DNA of 18,380 nt from an uncultured Candidatus Melainabacteria bacterium (GTDB lineage: Bacteria > Cyanobacteriota > Vampirovibrionia > Gastranaerophilales > Gastranaerophilaceae), in contig CAKVJE010000028.1 of NCBI GenBank assembly GCA_934754735.1, forward strand, positions 1 through 18,380. The letters are read 5' to 3'. A program made the translations under genes and the position numbers. Shown here piece by piece: positions 7,796 to 14,125 of the stretch (its first letter is position 1; every line of letters begins with the position of its first letter). The notes beneath the pieces were generated by a model, which had not been told where the DNA came from, made no database searches, and worked only from the letters and a program-made list of their open reading frames with translations.

Positions 7796-7801
7796 ATTGC
7801 T

Positions 7802-7810
7802 ATTTTAACA
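7802..7810 (-). promoter_or_regulatory. extended -10 promoter of the RgpF-like gene, leaderless type
   Basis: The minus strand reads TGTTAAAAT, then AGCAAT, then the ATG at 7795. TG-n precedes TAAAAT and the six-base spacer places the transcription start on the start codon. There is no Shine-Dalgarno in front of the ATG. Confidence 0.5.
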
Positions 7811-7856
7811 CAGAAAATTAAAACTAATTATCAGACAATGAACAATATTATTAAAA

Positions 7857-8762
7857 TTAACCGGCATTAACAATCGTATTATAAAGAGCACGTTTTCTTA
7901 ATGAAATAGGCAATGTTCTTAGTTCAATACCTTTGTCAATAAGCCCCATAGTATTATTAGAAACAACATCCTCTATTCTGCTGGTTGTATTTGCAGATTT
8001 TCTCAATAAGTTTGATATAATCAAATCTAAATCATTTTCAGATGTATAAGGTCGTTTTAGCATTATATTATCCACATAACTCTTATCATTTACAGAACAA
8101 ACATGACCATTTACCATAACATTAGAACATATATAACCACAGTCCGCAAAATGATTTTCTACCTTGATGATATTATTCATTCTATCAGTTATTGTATAAG
8201 ATATCAACTCATTTTTTTCACTAATTTTATCAATCTTAATTTTTTGCGAAGAATCTTCATATTCAACAACTCTATCAAGAATATCATATTCATATCTTTG
8301 TTTAGTTACCATACCATTATCGACCGAAATATTACGTTCAATGATTCTTCCAAAAGTGTCATATTTATATCCTACTAATATATTTTTAGTCGGAGTCTTT
8401 TTACTAATCCTATTGATTTTTTTAACTTTATTATATTCATATTCAAAACAACATAATAAACTACCATCTTTTTTCATAATACTTTTCGAAATAAGCAAAT
8501 CGTCTTTGTACTCAGATGAAGAATATAAAAGATTTTGTCGATATTGATTGATTTTATAAACACTTGAACCGGAATAAAATTCAGTTCTTACTAAATCATT
8601 ATCAACTGTATAATAATTTATTGAAACTAAACGTCCAAAAGAATCGCGATTAGCTTCTATTTTGGGCAAAATTCCAACATCAACAACTGTATCATTTTCA
8701 TCAAGATTATAATAACTATTTAAATCTTGCGGGATAGTAAAACAAAGATTTAATCTATTCAT
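7857..8762 (-). CDS. small YD-repeat (RHS-like) protein
   Basis: A 301-residue protein with several YD/RHS-type units: DSFGRLVSINYYTVDN, YEYNKVKKI, GYKYDTFGRIIERNIS and RYEYDILDRVVEYED, each with the aromatic-x-[YD]-x3-[GD]-R-[LIV] pattern. RHS proteins are usually far longer shells around toxins; this one is short, and the last 90 residues show no recognisable toxin or protease core. No signal peptide is seen. The start chosen is ATG at 8762, which has GGAG about six bases upstream. An in-frame ATG at 8804 would add 14 residues and lacks a Shine-Dalgarno, but TATACT on the minus strand (8813-8818) would start transcription very close to it, so a leaderless longer form is possible. It stands between the glycan locus and the regulator gene, in the same direction as both neighbours. 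Function unknown. Confidence 0.65.
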   Translation of the reverse strand: MNRLNLCFTIPQDLNSYYNLDENDTVVDVGILPKIEANRDSFGRLVSINYYTVDNDLVRTEFYSGSSVYKINQYRQNLLYSSSEYKDDLLISKSIMKKDGSLLCCFEYEYNKVKKINRISKKTPTKNILVGYKYDTFGRIIERNISVDNGMVTKQRYEYDILDRVVEYEDSSQKIKIDKISEKNELISYTITDRMNNIIKVENHFADCGYICSNVMVNGHVCSVNDKSYVDNIMLKRPYTSENDLDLIISNLLRKSANTTSRIEDVVSNNTMGLIDKGIELRTLPISLRKRALYNTIVNAG

Positions 8763-8861
8763 TAAAACTCCAATTAATGTGATATTAAATTTTACTCTCC
8801 TCATATATATAAAGTATATAAATGTTTAATAATTGCCTTATTTGATGATATTGTTACAAAA

Positions 8862-9557
8862 CTAAATATTTAATTTATATCCGCCACCATAAATTGTTTC
8901 AATATATTTTTTCCCGTCTGCAATTTTATCGATTTTACTTCTTAAATGGCGAATATGAACTCTTATCGTTTCAACATTGTCGTCAGGTTCATATCCCCAA
9001 ATTTCTTTTAATAAACGCGCTCCCGATACCATATTCCCATGATTTTGGAACAACAAATTAAATATATCAAATTCTATTGGTGTAAGTTTTTGTATTTTTT
9101 CATTAATCTGCACGCTATATGTTTCAGGCAGTAATGTAACTTCTTTATAAGTTAAAAGTTCTCTTACTGCCAATGATTTTGGAATTTGTTTTGTGCGTTT
9201 TAATAAAGCACGTACACGTACAATTAATTCATCTATTTCAAACGGTTTTGTTAAATAATCATCAACCCCTATATTAAATCCGTTAACTTTATCATTGAGT
9301 TCAGATAATGCCGTAAGCATAATGATTGGAGTTTCTGCAATCTCGGGACATTGTCGAATTCGTTGAGCAACCGTAAAACCATCAACTTCCGGCATCATAA
9401 CATCCAGAATAATCAAAGAAGGTTCTTCTTGTTTTGCAAGAGCAAAACCCTCTACACCATTGAATGCTTGCACAACTTCATAGCCTTGAAGCTCTAAATT
9501 TATTTTTATAAGTTCGTTTATTGCATTATCATCATCTACTACAAGAATTTTTGTCAT
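8862..9557 (-). CDS. OmpR/PhoB-family response regulator
   Basis: A 231-residue two-domain transcription regulator. The receiver domain (1-120) has the acidic pocket D8-D10, the phospho-acceptor D52 in ILDVMMP, T82 and K104 in YLTKPF. The winged-helix DNA-binding domain (about 135-231) has LTPIEFDIFNLLFQN, then the recognition region DDNVETIRVHIRHLRSKI, and ends in the wing IETIYGGGYKL. All residues needed for phosphorylation are present. No histidine kinase gene is adjacent, so the partner is encoded elsewhere. The architecture is like RpaB-type regulators of Cyanobacteria, a resemblance not tested here. AAGGA upstream of the ATG supports the start. A palindromic element separates it from the rmuC gene, so it may have its own promoter. 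Confidence 0.93.
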   Translation of the reverse strand: MTKILVVDDDNAINELIKINLELQGYEVVQAFNGVEGFALAKQEEPSLIILDVMMPEVDGFTVAQRIRQCPEIAETPIIMLTALSELNDKVNGFNIGVDDYLTKPFEIDELIVRVRALLKRTKQIPKSLAVRELLTYKEVTLLPETYSVQINEKIQKLTPIEFDIFNLLFQNHGNMVSGARLLKEIWGYEPDDNVETIRVHIRHLRSKIDKIADGKKYIETIYGGGYKLNI

Positions 9558-9596
9558 TTAATGTTTCCTTATTAATCGTAACTCATTTTTTATTTT

Positions 9597-9636
9597 CCCT
9601 TCGCCCCTTGTGGATGAGAGGGTGAGGATGAGGGGA
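9597..9636 (-). repeat. GC-rich repeat between rmuC and the regulator gene
   Basis: This short GC-rich stretch starts right after the rmuC stop codon. On the minus strand it reads CCCCTCATCCTCACCCTC and ends CACAAGGGGCGAAGGG. That order (CCCCT..TCCT.ACC.TCTC then AAGG.GCG..GG) matches the second element inside the GT-B gene, and resembles REP-like sequences seen widely in bacterial genomes. It fills half of the 79-base gap between the two genes. Confidence 0.6.
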
Positions 9637-10827
9637 TTAAATAGAATCGTGGCAATCTATTATACTCTGCGATTCTTCTCCACCTTCCAATAATTGTGAA
9701 GGAATTTCCTTATTAGTATTTATACCATAATCTTTTAAAGCTTCAACCTGTAAAAATAAACTTGGTTTATTTTTATTTCCGCGTCTAAATCTGTTAATCG
9801 TCGTATTTAGTCTTTTATTCACGTCGTCAAAACGTTTTTGGACATCAACTAAATCATCGCAAAATTGTACGAATGTTTCAAAAAGATTAGTTCCTGCTTG
9901 GACGATATGATTAACACATTCACATTGTTTTTGTTGCGCGAAAAGCTGATTAACCAATCTTATTGTTGCAAGCAAACTCGCGGTTCCTACTATGATAACA
10001 TTAGATTTATACGCAAAATTAATCAAATCAAAATCTTGATAAAGAAGTTGCAAAGAAGGTTCTACCGGCATGTACATAAGAACAAAGTCCGGTTGCCAAA
10101 GTTTTTCGGCAGATTGGTAATTTTTATTTGATAAATCCGTAATTCTTTTTCTGACTTCAGACTTAAAATCCTTGATTTTATCTTTATCATCCGCGCAAGC
10201 AAGGTAACTTGTAAGCGTAACTTTAGAATCCACAATAACATGCCTGTCATCAGGTAAATTAATCACTACATCGGGTCTTATAACATGTTCTTCTGAATCA
10301 GACAAACATTCTGACGTTGTTACGAATTGCTTTGTGTAATGTATCCCTTCTTTCATACCGCAAGATTGCAAAATCGTATCTAAAAGATTTTCACCAAAAG
10401 CACCTTTAACGTTTTGATTTTTAGTAAGTGCCTCTGTTAAATTTTTCGCCTCTTGTGCAATAGTTGCGCTATTTTTCTCCAAATTCAAAATCTGTTCTAC
10501 AATCTTAGTTGTATTTTCGACACCTGCAAGATTAAACTTTTCAACCTTAGCTTTAAATTCACCCAGTTCATTCTTTAGAGGCATGATTTTTTCTTCCAAA
10601 GCTTCTCGATTTTGTTTTCTTAAATCTTCTTGTTCGCGCATTATCGCTTCATTAGCTATCTGCACAAAATCACGTTTTATAAGTTCTTGTAAGCTTTCAT
10701 AATTTTTAGATTCTGCGCGCAAACGAATAAGCTCTTCTTTTTCAGAGCTTTGTTTTTTTATAAAAAATAAAGATGTTACTGATGCTGCAACAGTTGCACC
10801 GATAATGAATGAAACGATATTTTGCAT
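9637..10827 (-). CDS. rmuC: DNA recombination protein RmuC homologue
   Basis: A 396-residue RmuC family protein. It starts with one hydrophobic helix (IVSFIIGATVAASVTSLFFI) that would anchor it in the membrane, followed by a long coiled coil to about residue 135, then the RmuC core: KGAFGENLLDTILQSCGM, RPDVVINLPDDRHVIVDSKVTL, DFVLMYMPVEPSL and VIIVGTASLLATIRLV. The core has the PD-(D/E)xK-like order (PDVV...DSK) of a nuclease-related fold. RmuC limits recombination at inverted repeats in E. coli, and was more recently tied to phage defence in some bacteria. ATG at 10827 was chosen; a TTG at 10836 would add three residues. The purine-rich run that would serve as its ribosome site belongs to the upstream palindromic element. 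The last 10-13 residues appear to be encoded by repeat DNA. Confidence 0.9.
   Translation of the reverse strand: MQNIVSFIIGATVAASVTSLFFIKKQSSEKEELIRLRAESKNYESLQELIKRDFVQIANEAIMREQEDLRKQNREALEEKIMPLKNELGEFKAKVEKFNLAGVENTTKIVEQILNLEKNSATIAQEAKNLTEALTKNQNVKGAFGENLLDTILQSCGMKEGIHYTKQFVTTSECLSDSEEHVIRPDVVINLPDDRHVIVDSKVTLTSYLACADDKDKIKDFKSEVRKRITDLSNKNYQSAEKLWQPDFVLMYMPVEPSLQLLYQDFDLINFAYKSNVIIVGTASLLATIRLVNQLFAQQKQCECVNHIVQAGTNLFETFVQFCDDLVDVQKRFDDVNKRLNTTINRFRRGNKNKPSLFLQVEALKDYGINTNKEIPSQLLEGGEESQSIIDCHDSI
9643..9676. repeat. small inverted repeat forming the 3' end of rmuC
   Basis: AGAATCG at 9643-9649 pairs perfectly with CGATTCT at 9670-9676. The enclosed CGTGGCAATCTA resembles a fragment of a common bacterial dispersed repeat. 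It lies within the last codons of rmuC, directly next to the GC-rich element, and probably replaced the original gene end. Confidence 0.4.
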
Positions 10828-10839
10828 TAATATCAAAAG

Positions 10840-10906
10840 CCCCCACCTGCATTCGTAGTTCGCTAAACGCTCACACGACTGCTCCCTCCCCCTATAAAGG
10901 GAGGGG
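10840..10906 (-). repeat. palindromic element between the YccA-like gene and rmuC
   Basis: On the minus strand this aligns with the left half of the element in the GT-B gene. A perfect eight-base hairpin CCCTCCCC (10884-10891) with GGGAGGGG (10899-10906) is followed by the shared AGCAGT, TGAGCG, AGCGAA, AATGCAGG and TGGGG blocks. It fills nearly the whole intergenic gap, from just past the stop of the upstream gene to 13 bases before the rmuC ATG. It has no U-rich tail, so it is not a standard terminator. Confidence 0.8.
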
Positions 10907-10914
10907 CACCCTAT

Positions 10915-11640
10915 TTATCTTCTGTCTTGTAATTTAGCCAACAATCTCAAGATTTCCATGTATAACCAAACTAAAGTTACCATTAACCCAAACGCGCCAA
11001 ACCATTCGTAATCTTTTGGCAAGAAGTTTTGAGCACCTTTTTCAATAAAATCAAAATCAACAATCAAATTAAGAGCTGCAATTACACAAATAACCGCGCT
11101 TACTGCTATGCCCATTGTTGAAGAAGAATTTAATAATGGCACTTGCATATGAAAAAAGCTTCCGATAAAGTTTATTAAATATATACCAGCAATAGAAAGT
11201 GTTGCAATAAAAATTACACTTCTAAATTTATCAGTACAACTAATAATATTTGCTCTATATAAGATTAGCATTGAAAATAACGCTGCAAAAGTTCCGGCTA
11301 CCGCTTGAGAAACTATCCCCGGATAAGAAGCTTCAAATGTTGCAGAAATTCCACCTAAACAAAGACCTTCTGCTACAGCATAAACCGGCACCAAATACTT
11401 ATTTCTTGTAAAAGAAACGATTAAAGCAACTATAAATGCTACAATACCGCCTCCTGCTGTTAACATCATTGCTAAATCGGTATATCCTGCTGTCATTCTG
11501 CTCCAAGTAAATGCAGCACTTGCAACTACCAATAAACCAAGAAACGCCGTAATTTGGATTGTTCCGTTAACGGTCATTGGTGCACCGTCTAAAACTCTTT
11601 CTTGTTCCGTAAATTTTTCATTTAATATAGGGTTAGCCAT
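10915..11640 (-). CDS. Bax inhibitor-1/YccA family membrane protein
   Basis: A 241-residue protein with seven predicted membrane segments, beginning after a 25-residue hydrophilic head (MANPILNEKFTEQER). The end is characteristic of one bacterial branch of the BI-1/YccA superfamily: NLIVDFDFIEKGA, then PKDYEWFGAFGLMVTLVWLYMEILRLLAKL. The acidic residues of the central helices (VDFDFIE) fit the di-aspartyl pH-sensing site described for the family, members of which leak protons or calcium or modulate membrane proteases such as FtsH. The start is certain: AAGGAGGA lies a few bases before the ATG. It is followed by a palindromic element and then rmuC in the same direction. Confidence 0.92.
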   Translation of the reverse strand: MANPILNEKFTEQERVLDGAPMTVNGTIQITAFLGLLVVASAAFTWSRMTAGYTDLAMMLTAGGGIVAFIVALIVSFTRNKYLVPVYAVAEGLCLGGISATFEASYPGIVSQAVAGTFAALFSMLILYRANIISCTDKFRSVIFIATLSIAGIYLINFIGSFFHMQVPLLNSSSTMGIAVSAVICVIAALNLIVDFDFIEKGAQNFLPKDYEWFGAFGLMVTLVWLYMEILRLLAKLQDRR

Positions 11641-11643
11641 ATA

Positions 11644-11653
11644 TCCTCCTTCT
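11644..11653 (-). promoter_or_regulatory. strong Shine-Dalgarno of the YccA-like gene
   Basis: The minus strand carries AGAAGGAGGA before ATATATG, a near-perfect match to the anti-Shine-Dalgarno sequence at good spacing from the ATG at 11640. Confidence 0.8.
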
Positions 11654-11670
11654 CTAATATCCTTGATGTA

Positions 11671-11679
11671 ATTATAACA
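11671..11679 (-). promoter_or_regulatory. extended -10 promoter of the YccA-like gene
   Basis: TGTTATAAT on the minus strand is a consensus TG-n-TATAAT. Transcription would begin about 24 bases before the ATG, leaving a leader that contains the strong Shine-Dalgarno. No clear -35 hexamer is visible. Confidence 0.6.
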
Positions 11680-11747
11680 TGTTCTTTGTTTAAATATAAA
11701 TACTTAACATTTTATTAATGAATAAAATTACAACTAATTAAAGATTA

Positions 11748-12650
11748 TTAAAGAACCATGGCCAATATCATAAGTATCATTGCGCCAATTTCCATTGCAG
11801 TAGACATTCGCTGACTAAACTTATTAGAATCATATTTTGAAGTAGACTTCTTAGCCTTGCTTACACTATTTAGACGTTTAATTCTTGTTGCGGTATCTTC
11901 ATTAGAAAACTCCGTTCCAAAAGTTTCATATTCAAGTTGCGCAAGTTCGTCATTCAAATTCGGATTAGCAGGTAATGTTGCAGCACCGCCTGTCATGTCG
12001 CCATAGTTAGCATAAGGGCGTGAGTAATTTTTCTGACCAAATGGCATACTAAAACGATTTCTACCGAGCGCCGATAAATCATTTGTCGTTAACGTATCAT
12101 TATCATAATAACTTCGATTTGTGTAATCATTATCAAAACCAGATTTAGCAATCGTATCCGGCATTACTTTAGCCTTTATTCTATCCATACGAGTAGAATA
12201 ATCATCTACGTCATAAATTTTACCAAATATTTTACGCTCGATTGCAACTATACGTGAGTGAAAATCGCGCTGTTTGTAAGTTTGATTAAATATTTTTTGT
12301 TCAATTTCATCAACAATAGGATAATTTACAGAACTATCAGCTACAGTTTCTTCATTTTCTTTAAATGTATCTTCTGTAGGTTCAATTTCAAGACCGATTA
12401 CGTCTGCAGAAATATCAGCAGAAAGTCTTTTTATACGTTTATTAATATCACCGGTCGAAGTTTTACCGTAAACAGTTTTTTCTAGTCTTGATACTCTATT
12501 TTGCGAGCTATCATTCGAATAATCAAAACCATAGATATCATTTTCTATTTTGGTAATTATGCTCTCGGACTTCTCAACCGCGGCATAAATCGGTATTATA
12601 CCAACATTCAGATATATAAATAAAAGAAAAATTGCCAATATTTTTTTCAT
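11748..12650 (-). CDS. secreted or membrane protein with five 21-24-residue repeats
   Basis: A 300-residue protein with a signal peptide (MKKILAIFLLFIYLN..., probable cleavage after IYA near residue 23) and a hydrophobic C-terminal helix (about 285-300) that could anchor it. Five related units are visible with the pattern [LI]E-x3-[YF]-[GN]-x(9,11)-R-[IVM]-x2-[LI]: residues 35-56, 56-76, 116-137, 137-158 and 239-260. The first two and the next two overlap at the LE or IE that ends one and starts the other. Between repeats are long Asn, Asp and Ser-rich linkers. I do not recognise a named domain. AGGTGG upstream of the ATG supports the start, and TTGACA lies further upstream (12706-12711, minus strand). 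It is placed between the flagellin and the YccA-like gene, all on the minus strand. Probably an envelope protein; function unknown. Confidence 0.7.
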   Translation of the reverse strand: MKKILAIFLLFIYLNVGIIPIYAAVEKSESIITKIENDIYGFDYSNDSSQNRVSRLEKTVYGKTSTGDINKRIKRLSADISADVIGLEIEPTEDTFKENEETVADSSVNYPIVDEIEQKIFNQTYKQRDFHSRIVAIERKIFGKIYDVDDYSTRMDRIKAKVMPDTIAKSGFDNDYTNRSYYDNDTLTTNDLSALGRNRFSMPFGQKNYSRPYANYGDMTGGAATLPANPNLNDELAQLEYETFGTEFSNEDTATRIKRLNSVSKAKKSTSKYDSNKFSQRMSTAMEIGAMILMILAMVL

Positions 12651-12729
12651 AGTAGTACCACCTTGATACCACTATAAATTGTGATTTATTCTATCTCTAT
12701 TCAACTGTCAAGTTAAAATTTTTTTGTTT

Positions 12730-12811
12730 AATATTGTGAAAAAGTTTTAGGATAAGTGAGTATGGAATTAAAAAAGCTTAGACTTTTGTATTAGAGCTTT
12801 TGCACAATATT
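12730..12811. repeat. large imperfect hairpin in the flagellin 3' intergenic region
   Basis: The left arm 12730-12746 (AATATTGTGAAAAAGTT) pairs with the right arm 12795-12811 (AGCTTTTGCACAATATT), with one mismatch and one possible G-T pair in 17. The 48-base loop contains a ten-codon open frame starting at an ATG (MELKKLRLLY) that is too short to call. It lies between the gene for the repeat-bearing secreted protein and the flagellin terminator. It could be a structured RNA or a remnant of a small mobile element. Confidence 0.4.
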
Positions 12812-12832
12812 TTATCAAGCAAAATATACATA

Positions 12833-12860
12833 AAAGCAAGGACAAGAATGTCCTTGCTTT
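12833..12860 (-). terminator. intrinsic terminator of the flagellin gene
   Basis: A perfect 12-base stem (AAAGCAAGGACA at 12833-12844, TGTCCTTGCTTT at 12849-12860) with a four-base loop lies 26 bases past the flagellin stop. On the minus strand it is followed by a short U-rich run. Confidence 0.85.
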
Positions 12861-12886
12861 CTTAGGGTAAATATATCCCCTCAAAA

Positions 12887-13744
12887 TTATAGTAAGTTCA
12901 ATGCAATACTTGGGGTTTGATTTGCTGTTGCCAACAATGTCGCTGAAGCTTGTTGAAGAATTTGAGCTTTGATATAATTTGAAGATTCTTCTGCAACATC
13001 TGCATCCCTCAATGTTGACAATGAAGATGTGATGTTTTCAGTTTGAACACCAATTGATTCTACTGCTGATTCAATTCTGTTTTGAGCAGCACCTAATGTT
13101 GTTACACGACCGGAAATATTATTGATGACTTCATCGATTTTATCAAGCATTGAACTAGCTTGAGTACCTTTTTCCAATCCTGCACATTTTTTAGCTACAT
13201 CCGCCTTTGCTTCACCAAATAATGTATTGATATCTGCTTTTGCAAACAAACTCTTATCTAAAACAATTTTACTATCGTCATTGCTGTATAGACCAACTTG
13301 TAAATCGATGTCATTTTTCATTGAACCATCCATCATTTTCAAACCGTTAAATTCGCAATTTGCAGCGATACGGTCAACTTCGTCTAATCTCGCAGTAATT
13401 TCTGATTGAATTGCCTTTAATGAATCTGAACCATAAGTTCCGTTTGCAGCTTGTTCTGTCAAATCTCTTACACGTTGTAAGTGTGATGATACTAGAGAGT
13501 AGGTATCTTCTAGTGTTGTCATCATGTCAGCTCCGGTTGCTGCGTTGTCTGCCGCTACATCCAATGAACCTAATTGAGTTTCCCAATTTCTTGCGATAGA
13601 ATAACCTGCTGCGTTGTCTGAAGCGTGGTTAATTTTGTAACCTGTTGTCATTCTTTCAATCGCATTGTTCAATGAAGATGTTGCTTTGCTCAAATTTGAT
13701 TGAACAATCATTGATGATAGGTTTGTGTTAATAGTTAGTGCCAT
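12887..13744 (-). CDS. fliC: flagellin, short type lacking a variable outer domain
   Basis: A 285-residue flagellin, the filament subunit exported by the flagellar type III apparatus. The N-terminal D0/D1 region is conserved: MALTINTNLSSMIVQSNL, then a helix with ERMTTGYKINHASDNAAGYSIA, then LQRVRDLTEQAANGTYG near residues 88-104. The C-terminal D1/D0 region is also intact: ISGRVTTLGAAQNRIESAVESI, ADVAEESSNYIKAQILQQASATLLATANQTPSIALNLL. Only about 60 residues separate these, so D2/D3 are essentially missing. The QRVRDL segment corresponds to the face recognised by TLR5 in enteric flagellins. The start is supported by AAAGGAG just upstream. The gene is single, with its own leader and terminator; no other flagellar gene is in the window. 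Confidence 0.97.
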   Translation of the reverse strand: MALTINTNLSSMIVQSNLSKATSSLNNAIERMTTGYKINHASDNAAGYSIARNWETQLGSLDVAADNAATGADMMTTLEDTYSLVSSHLQRVRDLTEQAANGTYGSDSLKAIQSEITARLDEVDRIAANCEFNGLKMMDGSMKNDIDLQVGLYSNDDSKIVLDKSLFAKADINTLFGEAKADVAKKCAGLEKGTQASSMLDKIDEVINNISGRVTTLGAAQNRIESAVESIGVQTENITSSLSTLRDADVAEESSNYIKAQILQQASATLLATANQTPSIALNLL

Positions 13745-13750
13745 GTTATA

Positions 13751-13789
13751 CTCCTTTCTGGCTAGTCCTACTTGATGCTTCCTTGCATC
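13751..13789 (-). promoter_or_regulatory. flagellin leader with GGA hairpin and Shine-Dalgarno, CsrA-like site
   Basis: In the mRNA, GATGC and GCATC (13785-13789 and 13774-13778) form a five-base stem presenting AAGGAA in the loop. About 17 bases on is the Shine-Dalgarno AAAGGAG (13751-13757), with a further TAGGAC between. A GGA in a hairpin loop plus a GGA at the Shine-Dalgarno is the layout of CsrA-binding sites in the Bacillus hag leader. Binding is inferred; no csrA gene is in the window. Confidence 0.4.
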
Positions 13790-13883
13790 CTATATTTTCT
13801 TAATTCCACAATTCAGATTTTAATAACATTTTTTTAAAATTTATTTACAAATTGTTACAAAATAGGTCTAAAAATCGCGTTGG

Positions 13884-13892
13884 TGCTATAAT
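13884..13892 (+). promoter_or_regulatory. extended -10 promoter of the ferredoxin oxidoreductase operon
   Basis: TGCTATAAT is a consensus TG-n-TATAAT. Transcription should begin around 13899. This makes the ATG at 13898 an unlikely start and favours the ATG at 13916, which has AGGAG five bases upstream. The divergent flagellin leader lies on the other side of the same gap. Confidence 0.65.
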
Positions 13893-13915
13893 TTTTCATG
13901 AAGATAGGAGTGGAG

Positions 13916-14125
13916 ATGGGAAAAATTGTTATAGATAACAGTCGTTGCAAGTCTTGCTATATTTGTACGACAACTTGTCCTAAAGGCTTGATTAAAAAGA
14001 GTAACAAAACAAATCGCCTTGGCGATTATATGGTTGAATTTGACGACCCCAAAGGCGAATGTATTGGTTGTGCCATGTGCGCAAAAAGATGTCCTGATAT
14101 GGCAATTACAGAGGTTTATAGATAA
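13916..14125 (+). CDS. 2x[4Fe-4S] ferredoxin subunit of 2-oxoacid:ferredoxin oxidoreductase
   Basis: A 69-residue ferredoxin-like protein with two typical [4Fe-4S] motifs: CKSCYICTTTCPKG (CxxCxxCxxxCP) and CIGCAMCAKRCPDM, separated by about 26 residues. The start at 13916 is preferred because AGGAG precedes it at normal spacing and the promoter would begin transcription at or after the upstream ATG at 13898. The next gene overlaps by one base (TAATG), so this is the delta-like subunit carrying electrons from the catalytic subunits to ferredoxin, as in Kor, Vor and Por enzymes. In those it is encoded in the same operon. A stand-alone ferredoxin is less likely given the coupling. Confidence 0.9.
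   Translation: MGKIVIDNSRCKSCYICTTTCPKGLIKKSNKTNRLGDYMVEFDDPKGECIGCAMCAKRCPDMAITEVYR

Noticed and set aside
8850..8861. TTGTTACAAAA motif seen here and again near 13853 as a shared operator
   Set aside because: Two copies of a short AT-rich word in an AT-rich window are expected by chance and they have different positions relative to gene starts.
10899..10906. Hairpin arm as an intrinsic terminator of the YccA-like gene
   Set aside because: The stem is strong but no U-run follows on the minus strand, and the sequence matches a dispersed repeat, so a terminator role is not supported.
13898..13915. ATG at 13898 as the start of the ferredoxin
   Set aside because: The promoter TGCTATAAT would start transcription at about 13899, and the ATG at 13916 has a good Shine-Dalgarno and begins at the conserved part of the protein.
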